Part shown: positions 22,881-34,627 of the stretch, piece by piece
How positions within the stretch are numbered: position 1 is the first letter of the stretch
Layout: each line of letters starts with the position of its first letter
Assembly (NCBI GenBank): GCA_037953625.1
Contig: CM075654.1
Span: 53,203,001-53,267,000, forward strand
DNA: 64,000 nt
Source: Crotalaria pallida
Taxonomy: Eukaryota; Streptophyta; Magnoliopsida; Fabales; Fabaceae
Reading direction: 5' to 3'
Made by a program: the position numbers and the translations under genes
The notes under the pieces: generated by a model
The model's database searches: none
What the model was told of the DNA's origin: nothing
What the model saw: the letters and a program-made list of their open reading frames with translations, nothing else

Positions 22881-22958
22881 TGGATGGAGTTTCTTAAGGA
22901 TTATGGCTTTGAGCTCCATTATCATCCTGACATAGCAAACGTAGTTGCAGACGATTGA
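22881..22958 (+). pseudogene. pol: G1 RNase H C-terminal remnant
   Basis: A 25-codon stretch reads W-M-E-F-L-K-D-Y then Y-H-P-D-I-A-N-V-V-A-D-D before a stop. It corresponds to the RNase H end that is intact in G2 at 39370-39460. Flanking sequence is not recognisable. Confidence 0.8.
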
Positions 22959-22959
22959 G

Positions 22960-24583
22960 TTGATAGGCTATTCTTGTGAGCTCAATGATGGTTAAGGAGG
23001 TTATCCTGATCGAGGATTTCAGAGACCTAAGTCTGGTAACCCAAGAGGAACCCTCTAGTATTAGATTGGGAATGTTGCCAATCACCAACAAATTCCTGAA
23101 TCGGATTCGTGAATAACCACCAGAAGATGAAGAGAAGAAAGAGAAGTTGACTTTTGAGGAAAAAGAGTTAGATCTTTATGAAGAAACGAATGAGATTTAA
23201 TCTTTAGAATTAAAGGCTGTGATTATGGATATTAGAAAATATATTATGGAAGTAAGGGATTTAGGAAGTGTTGTCTAGGACAATCTAGAGGAGAGATCCA
23301 AAGGCATGAACTTCAAGAATAGATTATGTTCGAACCCAAGTCAGCTATCAACTATCAAGGAATAAGGAATTTCTCATGTTGGTAAGCATGTATGAGGACT
23401 ATGGGAAAGCACATGAATTTCGTGCGAGAAGTGTCTGAGTTCAAAATAAGAAAAAGAATGATAAAATACAGGCCCAACTGGAGAAACAGGAAAAGTAAAT
23501 GGGAGAATATCTACCACGGAAATATCAAGGTTAAGGAATCCTTGATTGGAAAGAAGTGACTAAGGAGGAAATAGGGAAGGGAACATTTGTCCATATCAAG
23601 GTGAAAACTGGGAGGCACATCACTTTTAGTTTAATTTTGATGTACCTAAGGGAATAGTCAATTCCGATTGTAGGAAGCTGGAGTATTATTCACCGAATTG
23701 TCTTGAAGGAAAAGGTGAGAAAGGAATGGACGAATCCAGCACGAGAAGAATTCACCGGCTGAGATGAGAGTTGAGTGTGATCCTGACGTAGACAACCCAA
23801 GCCTATCTCTTCCTTTGATCTGAGTTAACGTAGTTAAATGTTTTCGATTACGTTAATCTAATCGTTTAAGAATATCAATATCCTGTTGGAAGTTCAACTC
23901 CAATCTTTCTGTGATCAAAACCCTTATCACAGTTGGATGTGATAATATCTGTGGACACTACAGAAATAGAAAGATCAGTTATGGCTAGAGAGATTAACAA
24001 CCACCGGGATAGGACAAATTTTTTTCTCCCCAACGGAAATGTCTCTAGAACTTGACTATCTAACTAAGTCTGATAGTGATAATTACCCTATCTTTAAGTT
24101 CATCTAACTTAAAGACCTGTCGTATGGTCTTTCTTGCGAAAGATTATATCTGAAAGGGATGATTTTGTTATTAATGGATTGAATATTAGGACTGATCACC
24201 CTAATGTCTCAAACTATTAAGGAATAAAGTCATACAAATGTTTCTTTGATCGTGCTTGAGAGATCAGAGTGCGCAACCCAAAAAGTTTTTCGAAAAAGTT
24301 TATTGGAAAGTGTTTTAATTGAAGAATATTTATGTGAAGTGTAAAGAGTATTTCTTTTAAAAGAAATTCTTTCACCTAAGAGTTTTATGCAAAGAATTTT
24401 GGTTTAAGGTGAAAGGTTTTATTAGAGATGTTTCGAAATAAAAGAACTATATCGAAACTCTTTTAAGTGGGGGAGGACCCTAAAGAACAAATTTTTGGGA
24501 GCAAGATAAAGTTCTCTAGTATAAAAATACTTTGGAAAAGTGGAAAATTTCAAAAGATGAATTTCGGGGACGAAATTCCTTTT
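22960..24583 (+). other. G1 integrase/3' internal region, unrecognisable
   Basis: About 1.6 kb where integrase and chromodomain should be. I see no zinc-binding, D-D-E or chromodomain motif. The last 480 bp recur, reversed, next to R1 at 56870-57408, so this end was shared by several copies. Confidence 0.5.
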
Positions 24584-24597
24584 AAGTGGGGGAGTAG
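24584..24597 (+). other. G1 polypurine tract
   Basis: AAGTGGGGGAGTAG directly before the 3' LTR start TGTAACACCCC. The same motif in reverse is at 56870-56881 beside R1. Confidence 0.88.
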
Positions 24598-24859
24598 TGT
24601 AACACCCCTAATTTTCGTCTCCCAATTAACCAAGAAATTAATTATAACAATTATTTTATAATTGATTTTGAAGGTTTTAGTTTTTGTACATTATGTATTT
24701 TTATTATATAAAAATATGAGATATATTTTTATATGGTTATTTTGTACAAAAATGTGGATATTGTAATTTAGTCTTTGGGTTGGGACCTAATTGCAATATT
24801 AAAAAGGTTTTTGAAGAAAGAGTAATTAAATTATTAATTTTTAAATTCTATCAGCATGG

Positions 24860-24888
24860 AACCGGTTAGAAGGGCTTTGTAACCGGTT
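24860..24888. repeat. AACCGGTT pair in G1 U3
   Basis: AACCGGTT at 24860-24867 and 24881-24888, followed by GTTAGTGCGTTTGATGAGT. At the homologous place R1 has ACTCGAGT-type copies at 56565/56585 and R2 at 53678/53698. Confidence 0.88.
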
Positions 24889-25020
24889 ACACGATGAACT
24901 CATAAAACTGGGTTAGTGCGTTTGATGAGTAATCACGCGTTTTAACCCAGAATTCGCCACGAAATCGTCTTAATCTTAGTGGGGAAAGACGTGTCAACAT
25001 GCATGGAGCTCTGATTTTGC

Positions 25021-25029
25021 TATATATAG
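25021..25029 (+). promoter_or_regulatory. G1 LTR TATA box
   Basis: TATATATAG 423 bp into the LTR. Everything from about 25055 onward, including the later palindrome pairs and hairpins, would then be in the RNA leader. R2 has TATTTAAA at the matching place (53540-53547, minus). Confidence 0.6.
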
Positions 25030-25520
25030 CTTTGTGTTGATCAATTGAAACCCATTTTGCTCCTGAATTGCTGAAGCTCTGTTTTAGGGTTCTTGATTCG
25101 TCTGGTGCGATTCTCCTTCGTTTATGAGAGTTCATGAGTGATACACGGTTACAAAGCTCACATCAAGGGCTTTGTATTGATTTAAAGTTTGTGAGTTGAG
25201 AGTTCCTGGAGTTTGAGAACGAAGCTTGCCATGTTAAGGTGTTGATGCTGTCAAACCTCAGCTTCCGGTTTCTGGAGCTGACTTTGATGGTCGATTTTGG
25301 TAAGCACACGAACCCTTTTCGTTTCAAATCTATTCCTACCTCTAGTGCATGTTGCAGAGAACTCAATTTGACTATTTTCCCCAATTCTTAATTGGGTTTT
25401 GCATGTCAATTTCCCTGGTTTTGGCACCCTGTCCAACTCTATCTGCATATAGTGGATTTAATGGAGATCTATGTTGGAGCCTTTCTCTCTGCAATGTTTT
25501 GGATCAAGCACGAACCTAAG

Positions 25521-27503
25521 GTAAGGGGGAAGCTTACTATTTGCTAGAATGAGAATAAATTGTGGTAGAATATAGGATGAGTCACCAAGAGACTCAAAGG
25601 GCATAAGTTGAAATGGTTAAATGGCTTGGAGGCCAATTTGAGCTCAATTGTTGTTTTGAGCAATGTTATCAGGATGCATGCAAGCTATGTTGATGTTGAT
25701 TTCATGACATAATTGGATATTATGTGAATTGATGCATTAAGTTGTGAAATATGTGCAATTATGTGCAATTTGAGTATCTAAATTGAATGCATGCAAAGTG
25801 AATGTGTTTCTGTGATTAAACATGTTTACTTAAGGTATATGAACTCTTTTGAATGTTGAAATTGGTTAGATTTGAGTAATGAAAAGAATGGTTTGAAAAA
25901 GCTCATATTTCAGTGTGCTGACTGCACAATCTAACCGGTTACTCGATAATTGTAACCAGTTAGACATTGTAAAATTGTCAAAGAAAATAAGTTTCTGAAA
26001 TCAGTTCTGTGGTCTTATCAATGTTACTCAAATCTAGACCCTAATTTCACTGGAATTCAATCTGAAATGAAGTTGATTTTATTGTAATAATTCAGATTGA
26101 AAATTGGGAGTTAATACCTTAACATCAAATGATAATTTCAAGAGAAAATTATGCACAAATGAAATGGGATTATGACTTAGATCTTTTGAATGATATTATG
26201 TGTTGAACTTGAGGTATTCTTTTGTGCTAAGACCTTGTTAATGGATTGAGTAGAGAATTGAAGAAAAGATTTATTGAAAATCAATGGTTTTGTATTCATG
26301 TCTGTAATTCTAACCGGTTAGGTGATGATGTAACCGGTTAGTACCTGAAACTTAAAAATAAAAGTTAAGTTTTTGAATAAGGATTACCAATGATTACAAT
26401 CTCTTAATCCAGGTCTATGAGCATAGGTTAAATTTACATTCAAAGGTGAATTTTATGAGTAAAGCCATACCTCAAGATATCATTCAGAAGTTGTGTTTTG
26501 TAAGTCGTAATAATGGAATTAATGGAAAGATTAGTAATTATGTATGCAATGCTTGCATAGAGAAAGGCGATGAAATAGGTTGGCAAGAATTGTTTGTGAT
26601 GTTCGGGGTACACGACCCTGTACTCTAGGAGTACCAAACTGATGCAACCTACTTGATGACACATTCTGGGAATGTGGCCATTGTCTGGGACATGGTTTCT
26701 TGGATACGTTCTGGGAACGTGATGCACACTCTCAGAGTGGTGCTTGATTATATTCCAAGTATGGTTTGCGATACGTTCTGGGAACGTATGTTAGTGTTCT
26801 GGGAACACATTGGTATAATAATAGAATTAAAGATAAAACCAACCTTGATGATTGTGCATCCATATAGAATGGAAGTTTGGTTGGTAGGAGCGTTCATCAT
26901 ATTCTGGGAATATGAGGAGGGTACTCCGGGAGTACGAAATTATAACCTACTTGATGACACATTATAGATATGTGGCCAGTTTCTGGGACCTGGTTTTATA
27001 CGTTCTGGGAACGTATGTTAGTGTTCTGGGAACACATTGATATGCAACCTACTTGATGACACATTATAGATATGTGGCCAGTGTCCGGGACCTGGTTTAT
27101 ATGCGTTCTGGGAACGTATGCGTTCTGGGAATGTGGTGCACACTCTGGGAGTGGTACTTATTATTCCAAGTATGGTTTGCTACACGTTCGGGGAACTTGG
27201 TGCACACTTTTGGGAGTGATGCGTATTATCCAAGTATGGTTCGGCATTACGTTCTGGGAACGAATGTCGGTGTTCCGGGAACACAAGGGTGTATTGGATG
27301 GACGTCCAAGATGGACTTTTAGAGGCCTCAGTTGTGGAAGGAAATCATGCATCATGCCACCTGCATTGAAAGAATTGTTATGATTAACCGGGTGTGCTCA
27401 TATGATTATGCATCATGATTTGCTACATGTTAACTTGTGGATGTTAGTTTTATTCTCATTTGATTATGCGAATATGTATAGCTAACCCCCATGCCCTTAT
27501 TAG
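25521..27503 (+). other. Putative intron within the G1 LTR
   Basis: The donor-like CTAAG/GTAAGG at 25516-25526 is nearly identical in the G1 5' LTR (18413), G3 (57597) and R2 (minus, 53054); R1 has CTAAG/GTATGG. The acceptor-like CCCTTATTAG/GT at 27494-27505 matches CCCTTGTAG/GT in R2 (minus, 51632). The interval would hold the palindrome pairs and the hairpin cluster. Consensus sites are seen; splicing is inferred. Confidence 0.45.
26620..27284 (+). repeat. CTGGG-loop hairpin cluster, G1 3' LTR
   Basis: Counterpart of 19430-20047, with two hairpins missing from the 5' copy: ATATT/AATAT near 26900 and GTACT/AGTAC with loop CCGGG near 26920. One arm has decayed to AATGT against CGTT near 27125. 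Confidence 0.88.
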
Positions 27504-27989
27504 GTATTGATCGTGCATCTAGCTTGCACAAGAGTCAGTGGAGGGAGATGTCCTTTAGGTGCATGCAGAATATAGAAAATGTGGGTTGGAAACCCGTTGT
27601 GCAGATATCGAGGATCCAGATGGATGTTTGGACAGAGGACTAGTGACCAGCTCTATAACCTTTCTATTTTTTTAATAGAATTTATATGATACATATTTTG
27701 GAAAGAAGTATCATAAGAGGAATTCAGTTTCATAATAATACTTATTTGGTATTAATGGACTTGTTACACTTGATATATTTTGGGGGTACAATATGATGAC
27801 TTTACTATGTTTCCGCAAACTCTGATTTTGTTAGTCAACCTCATTATTAATCAAGTGTTTGTGAAAAGAAATTTCCAAGGGAAGGGAAAATTAATATTTT
27901 CAGATCCTTTTTCCAACGATAACAAGTCCAAGTATTCACAAACTTATTACTTTTCTTATATAGTAAAATGATATACAAGGAGTGTTACA

Positions 27990-30900
27990 AATTGAATCTA
28001 AGAGTCCTAAAAAGTACATGCATGAAAGAAATAAATTTAAAAGAAAATATGTGTGATGGTTTGGGATTTAATTTGTTGTGATGTTTTAAGTTATGAAAAG
28101 GAATTAAAATTGATAATTTCCCTATTGTATGCTCACTGTTTCTAGATCAAAATAAGGAAAATGATTTAATGATTGTATGTTTTTATTTGTGCATTTAATC
28201 CTTGCAAAATTCTATATGCATAATTCGGTCTATGTATGTTCATGTGATTGGAATAATTGTCTTCATGAAAGTGATGTGTGTTTACTTTTATCTTTTTGAT
28301 TTTTAAGTGATTTGATTACATGAAAAGATTTTTATAATGCTAATTCAATGATTTTTAGTTTTAAAATTAATTTGTGATTAGAAAATTGTTAACCATGTGT
28401 GTGATTCGGTTTTGTTGAATTAATTAAAAAGACTAAGCTAAATTATTTTCTTAAGATTAATTTAATTAATTTATTAAGGTTATAATTTTATTAATGATGT
28501 GAAATGTGACTTGTATTGTGAATACTTTAATTGTCTTGAAACTTGTATGTGTTGATTCCATGCTAAGTGAATATATTGAATGGAAATTATTTGGAATGTT
28601 GTTTGTGTGTCTTGTTTGTGAAAAATCTATGTGTGGATTGTAAAGTAATTGAAAATGTTTTATTTAAAAAGTGTGATTTAAATAACTTAAACTGATTGGA
28701 AAATTTTAAAGAACCTTCTTTGATCAGTGTTTTGAAGTTTGAGATTTCAATGAATTAATTTGATTTGGTTTTAAAATTTTATTTTATGGAGTTTTGAACT
28801 TTGTTTAGTGATTCAGGAAAATGACTTTTTAACCAAAATGTTTTAAATTAATAAGAATGAATTCTGTTTTAAAAAGTTTTCTTAAAAGCAATTTTGGGTT
28901 TGAAATCTTTTTGGATTTTGGCAATGTGTTTTCAAAAAGGGGATTATTTCAAAGTGTTTTCAAAACGAAATTAAGAATTCACGTAAATCGTTTCTAATGC
29001 ACGGGGAAAAATGTCTAGTTCGGGTGTCGGACGCAAAGGAAGCATGGCAAGGATAACGACGGGAAATCTTGGAAGCTTTAGGAAGTTTCATCATCCAGGT
29101 GAGTGAGAGTGTTGTGGTCCCGTAACGTGGTTGCTCGCAATCCGACTAGAGGGATTGTGAGAGTGGTGCGAATTAGGTGACATGCATATTTGTGTTAGAT
29201 GTTTACCTGTTTTGTTTGCATACTAAATGTTTATCTGTTATGCATTACCAAATGTTGACTTGCTGTGCATACTTTATTCTGTTTAGAAATTATTTGATTA
29301 TGTCTGAATAGTGAAACGATAATAACGAAACCGTGAAAGTAGTGAGATAAGACTGAAAAGAGAAAACAGATGCGAACACGAGATATAAGAAATAATTAAG
29401 TAAGAGATAAAGGATGAGTTGAGATTAAAAAGAAAATTATAAGAGGCTTTTGCGAAAGATATAAAGCGCGTTGCGAATGAAACTGTGAAAGAGATAAGTA
29501 ATGAATAAAGAGAATGAAAAGGATGATGTTCGAGACGGCAATAAGAGATACCCGATGAGGCGAGCGGAAGCGTGGTGATGATGAGCGATGCTGATGGTGC
29601 CATGGAGCCACAACTGAGGAGAGCGATGCAGATGATGCTACTGAATAACAACTGAGGAGCAAGATGCTGATAATGATGCTGCGGAGCCATGATGCTGGGA
29701 AAGATGCTGATGAGCTGATGAGAATAATGCAGAGACGCATGAGAAAGTGATTTGAGGCATGATGCCACTAAGGTTTAGGGGGAACAGATTGCGATTAGTG
29801 GTCGGGCTTCATTGAAGGGATGCACCAAGGACGGGCCGACTGTTAGGATTTAGCCGCTAATTAAAACGTAAAACATTAAAAGACTCTAAAAGACATTTAC
29901 AAACGCGGTGAGGTATGAGTGTTGTATCGAAGTAGTGGAGAGGAAGATACTATGGGTATCTGCGGATATCAGGTGGGGATTTCATGAGGGGAGGACGATG
30001 ACGGTGAAACGTCAAGAAGTCTAGAGTACTTTCTAGGCAGAACGAACTCCACATGTGGCGTACTAAGGTGGTAGGGACTGGGTCCAATGCCGTGGCAAGT
30101 TCTGCACCGGAACTAGAATTGTACTATCGCCCCCTTGAATGCAAGTCTAGAACAGTGAGAGGGACTGGAACGGGGCATTTGTGATTGCCGCTAAGAGCGT
30201 GCCTTGATTATATGATTGAATGAAATGATATGATATGATTTATTTGAGGCTGTAGTCCTCCTGGTCTGGGACCATTTGATTGTGAGACAGCTGTCGTGCC
30301 CGCGTGGTAAAGGTCCTGTACTCCTGTTTGCTTCCGACTAGGTTGGGTGGATGACCGAGGAGATGTAGACGTGTGTGACTTCCTCAATGATGATGTTCCC
30401 CCCATCATTGAGTGAACCGGAACGATAAAATTTAAAAGACAAAATAATCAAAAGAAAAGCACACTCAAGATATCAAATATCGAATAAGATTTATAAGAAC
30501 AGAACACGAAAGAATCCTTGAGACGATTGATAAATATGGAAATTATGATGAAAGAAGGATTGAAGAAAAGCATAAATGAGTATTGGAAAGACTGAGAAAG
30601 TTGGGATGTAAGCTTGAATGAATTAATTGGTTATGAATGATGATATTGATGTGTTTAGAATATTACGATATGTTTTGTTATATGTGATATCTATATGCTA
30701 TGTGTATAACATGTTCTATATGTTGATGATGACATGATTTGATAAGTGTCTATGTTATGCCATTTTAGTTATAGTGTTTTATTGTATTATCTATTTATCT
30801 CTATATTGAATCTACCCTGAGACCGCATGGTCAACTCGTTAGTGTTCGGAACACTGACTCTCTCCTACCTTGTTGTCGTATCGGCAACTGCTGATATTGC

Positions 30901-31451
30901 AACGGGTAGATGGCATAGCGTGTAGCGAATCACCTATGTACCTGAAAGGAGGAGCGTAGACGTTTGTTCCCGACGGTGGTATTCGGAGGAAATTCCTGAG
31001 GCAGCGAACGAGGGCAACTCTACTCGCGGTTGGAGAATTTGGGCTGCCGAGATGCGAAGATAGACAGATAGTTGTGGCGTGTCTGACTAGAAGCTAGGCT
31101 TTCCCCAGAGTAAGGTATACCATCGTAAGTTCTTAGATGTCATGGCTTTACCATACTGTACCCCAACAAAAGTTTTATTAAGTATGAATGTTTTGAAACG
31201 AGTAAACGGGCTACATTCTAAATGATGTTTTTGAAAACGAGTTTCAAGGTGCGGTGTCTTGTGACATCTCGGTTTGGAACTTGAAAGGTTTTACGCAATG
31301 TGAGAACATGAGTTTTTAATTGTAATAATGCTTTGGAAAATCCAAATGTTCTCATCTTGTGTAACACTTGTTTAAAAAAAAATGGCCCTAATTTTCACTA
31401 CTTTGAATTTAAGTAACGGAAGTTTTCAAGTTGCCGAATCGGGGTGTTACA
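27990..31451 (+). mobile_element. S2 solo gypsy LTR, right segment
   Basis: Continues S2 after G1 and ends CGGGGTGTTACA at 31451, followed by ACTCT at 31452-31456, the same 5 bp as before its start. The termini TGTAACACCCCG and CGGGGTGTTACA are perfect 12-bp inverted repeats. Includes a GATGCTGA-rich stretch at 29540-29770 that creates spurious minus-strand ORFs, and structured DNA at 30383-30412 and 30841-30855. Confidence 0.88.
30383..30412 (+). repeat. 10-10-10 hairpin in S2
   Basis: CTCAATGATG and CATCATTGAG form a perfect 10-bp stem around a 10-nt loop ending in CCCCC. A second strong hairpin, AGTGTTC-G-GAACACT, follows at 30841-30855. Confidence 0.85.
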
Positions 31452-33882
31452 ACTCTAATATTTTCTAGTTCCTCAAGTACTTCAAAATCATTTAAAATCA
31501 TCATATAAAATAAATTAAACCACTTGATTTGGTTGCTGGTCCGTCTTGGATAGCACCTTAATCGCGTTCGAAAACACCGAAAAATCCACCGTTTTCAATC
31601 CGGCTTTTTCTCAAATCAATTATCACTTGAAAACCATACTTTAAATAACATGAGCACATTTTTAAAGTTAAGAAACAACTTTAAACAATTCTAGACAGCA
31701 AAGAATTGCTTCACAAAATCACTTTAATAAAGCCCGAAATCATCGTAAAAGCACTTTTGTTCCAAATAATTCTTTAGCTTAAAATTAACACTTTAAAAAC
31801 TCAAGCTTTTATCATAAAACAAATCTTGGACAGCCATAAACACAATTCAAAAATCTAAAATAAATCAAATCAAATCATCTTAAAATTAATTAATTTTCAA
31901 AACTACTTACGTACTCGAATATTTTCCAAACATCAACTTAACACACAACCAACAAGCAACACTTCATTAATTAATTAAAAGAATATAACCAATTTGATCA
32001 ACATCAAAGCAATTATACAACTCACAATCTTTTCCAAATAATTCATTTTCATATTTACCTACTTTATTAAAAAGGACCGAATTGAATATGCCAAAATAAA
32101 CCAAAATTACAAGTTCACATACTTTAAATTAATTCAAATAATTTCACTTTCAAGGATAAAATCACTTAACCCTTTATATATTCACAATCAAATTCAAATC
32201 AAAGAGATAGACTAGAAACACAACTTTACATGCTTCAAACAACCTAATCATGTTCAAGCATCAGCATGTAAATTTATTCAAAGAATCAAATTTATTTCAT
32301 TACAATCACATGCATGGCCGAATGACCTTAAAGAGTGAATCGAGGCAAAGATTTGTTCAAGACCAAAGACATCAAATCAAGAAATTATTCACTCCTTTTT
32401 TAATCCCAAAAACCGTGAGCCCTTCTAAAACTTTAAACACTCATTCGCTTATTCAACACATAATTACTTTTCAAAACCATTTCATTTTCATTAAACAAAA
32501 CACTTAGTTATACATATACTCACAAACCGAATTGAACAAGTAAAATAAACCAAGTTCTATAAGTTTTTAATAAACACTTTAAATCAACACATGAAAAACA
32601 CTCATTACCTTTATGTCTCTTCATGAAAAAGAATCCTATCCTAGTTAGCATGCATAGGTCGAATAACCATCATGACAAAAACAAGGTTTTTGGGTTCATT
32701 TTTGAACATGCAAACTTCAAGATTCTCAAACCAAATCATGCATTTTTCCTACACACAAATTTAAAAATATCATTGCCCTTTTTCAAGAATAAAACCGAAT
32801 CACCATCATAACTTAAGCAAGGTTTTTAACTTCAAATTTTTAACATGCAAGAACATAGAACATAGATCAAGTTAAAAAATCATTTTTCAAGAGCTTGTTT
32901 CCTTTAGTTCTTTGTAAAACCGTGACATGCACTAAGAAGAGTTAAAGCTTTTTGTTCAAAAATCACATGCATGGCTTCAAGATCAAAACTTTTCTTAGAT
33001 TAAGACCAAATCGGAGCTTTATCAAGATCAAGTTAAAACACAAACCTTTCAACCACTCAAATCAACTTTTCTAAGCATAAGATTAACATGCAATGACTTA
33101 GATCAAATTAAAAAGCATCAAGACTTAATCTTTAGTCATGGCCGAATCATAGAGTTCATGATCTAGTGTTTTATAAGTTCATTTATTCTTAAAAAATTCA
33201 AGATCAAGGTATAAGTAACACATGCATGTACTTAAATCAACCAAAATCATCATCAAATCAACATGCAAAGTCAAAGATCCCAACGTTATCATCAAGCGAG
33301 CTTAGATCATGTATTTGTTCATCAAATAATCACATAAATGATTCATAAATCACGGTTCAAGCAAGGAAATTTAACATGCGAAGAAGCTTTACATTAAACC
33401 CACAAGAATCTCAACATGTCTTTAGATCTTTAAGGTTTAGTTTAAAAAAACATCAAGATCTATCATGCAAGCCTTAACCAAATCATCAAGTCCATTGTTT
33501 AGTTATTACAAGTTTCTTTTAGTCTTTAAAGTCCATGATCAAACATAAATAACACATGCAAAGAAAGAAAAGAAGAAAGATCACATGATCAAAGAAAAAC
33601 CTAAACTATTACAACTTCTTCTTGACCTTCGAACCACCCACCTAAAGAAGGGTTGATCTTCTAGCCTTCTAGCTCTTAGATCTTCCAAGAACTAGCCTTG
33701 ATTAATATTCTAAGCTTCTCCTTCTTCCTTCTTTCTCCTTCCTCTTCCACGGCCTCCTCCTCCCTCTCTTTCTCTCTCTTTTCTTTCTAAGAGTTGGATG
33801 GACTCTTAGAATAGTGTTTGGTTTTAGAAGTGGAAGTGAAGAAATGAATGGAAAATGAAAGTGAATGAACTAAGGCCAAAGG

Positions 33883-33890
33883 TATTTATA
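33883..33890 (-). promoter_or_regulatory. L0 LTR TATA box
   Basis: TATAAATA on the minus strand, about 740 bp after the LTR start, followed by an A/G-rich leader. Same arrangement as in S2. Confidence 0.6.
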
Positions 33891-34135
33891 GGCAAAACGT
33901 GAGCTTACTATTTTGCCCTTTGGAAATTCGGTCTTGTGTGTTAAAGGGAAGGGTATTTTTGGTTCTTCAAATTGTTGCATGGGTGGATTTTATCAAGGGA
34001 ACAAAAAGGTTAAATTTAAGGCTTTAGGTCACTTCATGTATACTTACTTCTACTACTTCAAATTTTCTACCCATTAATTCCCCTTTATGGTTCTAATTTA
34101 CCTCGTATGCTTCATGTCTTAAGAATTGAAATCCT

Positions 34136-34200
34136 ACACACACACATATATATATATATATGCACACATATAAACGTAGCACACACATATGCATACACAC
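34136..34200. repeat. CA/TA microsatellite
   Basis: ACACACACACATATATATATATATATG-type mixed tract within L0. Confidence 0.85.
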
Positions 34201-34627
34201 ATTATCTTTTTATTTCTTAATCATGTTTACTTTAGAACAATATAATCACAATTCACATAATAATACAAATATCTTTAAGGAATCATATTAACACAATTAT
34301 TTTTATACATCATACATCAAACACATATCAAACCAACACATATACTCATACATGCATAGGAAACAAATCTCTTTCTCATAAAATAACTCTTTCTTAGAAA
34401 TCACCATTTCTTTAAAGCATAAAAATATTAAATACATAACCATTAAAAAAAATCAATTTCTAAAACTCATAATATCATTCCATGAAAACCATTCCTTTAA
34501 AATTATTCATCACTTGAAATCATGAAATAAGAAATTCATTCAAGAAAATACTCTTTCAAAAACACTTTCTCACGAAATAAGTCTCTTTAGTGTTTAAAAC
34601 AATACGAGGAAATTGTGGGTCGTCACA

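Larger units (their letters stand above)
24598..27989 (+). mobile_element. G1 3' LTR, full length (3392 bp)
   Basis: Begins TGTAACACCCC after the polypurine tract and ends GTGTTACA at 27989, where S2 sequence resumes. It contains, in order: a palindrome pair at 24860/24881, a TATA box at 25021, a splice-donor-like AAG/GTAAGG at 25518-25526, palindrome pairs at 25933/25954 and 26312/26332, a hairpin cluster at 26620-27284, and a pyrimidine-rich TTATTAG/GT acceptor-like site at 27497-27505. It agrees with the truncated 5' LTR almost base for base over long stretches, so insertion was recent compared with the decay of the internal region. Confidence 0.93.
31457..34627 (-). mobile_element. L0 gypsy LTR, segment c (5' part)
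   Basis: On the minus strand L0 starts TGTGACGACCCAC at 34627. Its promoter region has TATAAATA at 33883-33890 (minus), followed by a leader with CT-rich tracts near 33730. The segment runs to 31457 and joins segment b after removal of S2. Diverged GGACAGC-type repeats at 31550-31830 match S1. At 34628 it abuts the broken 5' LTR of G2, so L0 or a rearrangement cut that LTR. No genuine ORF seen. Confidence 0.8.

Noticed and set aside
29298..29768. 156-codon minus-strand Ser/Ile-rich ORF in S2
   Set aside because: Product of a GATGCTGA- and GATAA-rich repeat on the plus strand; low complexity, no homologous frame in L0 (7990-8390).
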